NCBI GenBank assembly: GCA_030626645.1
Contig: DAOUTP010000110.1
Coordinates: 1-6,402 of the forward strand
Reading direction: 5' to 3'
Length of the DNA stretch: 6,402 nt
Source of the DNA: Candidatus Cloacimonadota bacterium
GTDB lineage: Bacteria > Cloacimonadota > Cloacimonadia > Cloacimonadales > TCS61
Part shown: one piece after another, positions 6,159 to 6,402 of the stretch
Position numbering within the stretch: position 1 is the stretch's first letter
Layout of the letters: each line of letters starts with the position of its first letter
Notes under the pieces: model-generated
Seen by the model: the letters and a program-made list of their open reading frames with translations, nothing else
Told to the model about the DNA's origin: nothing
Databases searched by the model: none
Position numbers and translations under genes: made by a program

Positions 6159-6187
6159 ATTATAATACTATACTATTTTACATTCTA
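6159..6187 (-). promoter_or_regulatory. Possible sigma-70 promoter for scoAB
   Basis: On the minus strand a consensus -10 TATAAT (6164-6159) follows, after 17 bases, TAGAAT (6187-6182), a weak -35 with three matches to TTGACA. Transcription would begin near 6152, leaving a leader of about 65 bases. It lies in the 111-base gap between the dehydrogenase stop and scoA. The surrounding AT-rich sequence makes a chance TATAAT possible. No terminator is seen in the gap, so read-through from the dehydrogenase is likely too. Confidence 0.4.
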
Positions 6188-6197
6188 AGGTAATTTC

Positions 6198-6402
6198 TTA
6201 GCACCCAATAAATCTGGAAATCACTAATCTCTGGATCTCGGAAGTTCCTTCACCAATTTGCAATAAACGCTGGTCACGATAAAATCGTTCCACATCATAA
6301 TCTTTCATCAAGCCATAACCACCATGAATTTGTACTGCATCATCCGCAACTTCTTTTGCTACCTCTGAACAGTAAAGTTTGGACATCGTTGCTTCCAATT
6401 CA
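6198..6402 (-). CDS. Acyl-CoA dehydrogenase, C-terminal 67 residues (5' part outside window)
   Basis: The frame enters from the right edge and ends at TAA (6198-6200). The visible part is the C-terminal alpha-helical domain of a flavin acyl-CoA dehydrogenase: AVQIHGGYG, then the D-V-E-R-F-Y-R-D stretch, and QIGEGTSEIQRLVISR near the end. The glutamate in GEGT is at the place of the catalytic base of the short/medium-chain and many branched-chain enzymes. The enzyme takes two hydrogens from an acyl-CoA and passes electrons to electron-transfer flavoprotein. Which acyl-CoA it uses cannot be read from this end; the cluster suggests a branched or short-chain one such as isovaleryl-CoA or butyryl-CoA. 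A TTG at 6396-6398 lies inside the gene and is not its start, since the frame and the homology continue past it. Confidence 0.92.
   Translation of the reverse strand, partial: ELEATMSKLYCSEVAKEVADDAVQIHGGYGLMKDYDVERFYRDQRLLQIGEGTSEIQRLVISRFIGC

Noticed and set aside
6198..6398. Small stand-alone gene starting at TTG 6398
   Set aside because: The frame stays open to the window edge and the sequence is the C-terminal end of an acyl-CoA dehydrogenase, so the TTG is an internal leucine codon.
1..6402. CRISPR array, tRNA, rRNA, insertion sequence or phage genes
   Set aside because: No regularly spaced repeats, no tRNA-like cloverleaf, no transposase-like or phage-like protein was recognised on reading either strand.

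Overview
The window carries a set of genes all read from the minus strand, so the order of transcription runs from high to low coordinates. It looks like a branched-chain or ketoacid acyl-CoA catabolism cluster. In order of transcription it holds: the C-terminal end of an acyl-CoA dehydrogenase (cut by the right edge); a two-subunit 3-oxoacid (succinyl/acetoacetyl-type) CoA-transferase; an HMG-CoA-lyase-like DRE-TIM protein; a second, glutaconate-type two-subunit CoA-transferase; a short decayed stretch with gene fragments; and the N-terminal 432 residues of IcmF, the fused B12-dependent isobutyryl-CoA mutase with its built-in G-protein chaperone (cut by the left edge).

The DNA is AT-rich. 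Genes start with ATG behind purine-rich Shine-Dalgarno sequences such as AAGGAG or GAGGAG. This fits a Gram-negative, probably anaerobic or facultative, amino-acid or short-chain fatty-acid degrader. The GGCPM-type HMG-CoA lyase remnant recalls Bacteroidota/FCB-group enzymes, but no taxon can be fixed from this window.

Layout: 6198-6402 acyl-CoA dehydrogenase end; 6087-6197 gap with a good -10 box; 5394-6086 and 4717-5373 scoA and scoB, 20 bases apart; 4599-4716 leader with nested inverted repeats; 3591-4598 HMG-CoA-lyase-like gene; 3447-3590 gap with a dyad; 2454-3446 and 1671-2444 the gctA-like and gctB-like pair, 9 bases apart; 1424-1668 pseudogene remnants; 1297-1423 palindrome, hairpins and a possible promoter; 1-1296 icmF.

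How it may work together (inference): the dehydrogenase oxidises a branched acyl-CoA, a lyase-type enzyme could cleave a product, and the 3-oxoacid transferase would move CoA between acetoacetate and another acid. The second transferase would activate or release a further acid, and IcmF would isomerise isobutyryl-CoA and butyryl-CoA or related branched acyl-CoAs. The two most notable points are that the intact lyase-like protein lacks the catalytic loop cysteine of true HMG-CoA lyases, and that a fragment of a canonical HMG-CoA lyase, fused to what looks like a CoA-transferase start, lies as a frameshifted fossil between gctB and icmF.
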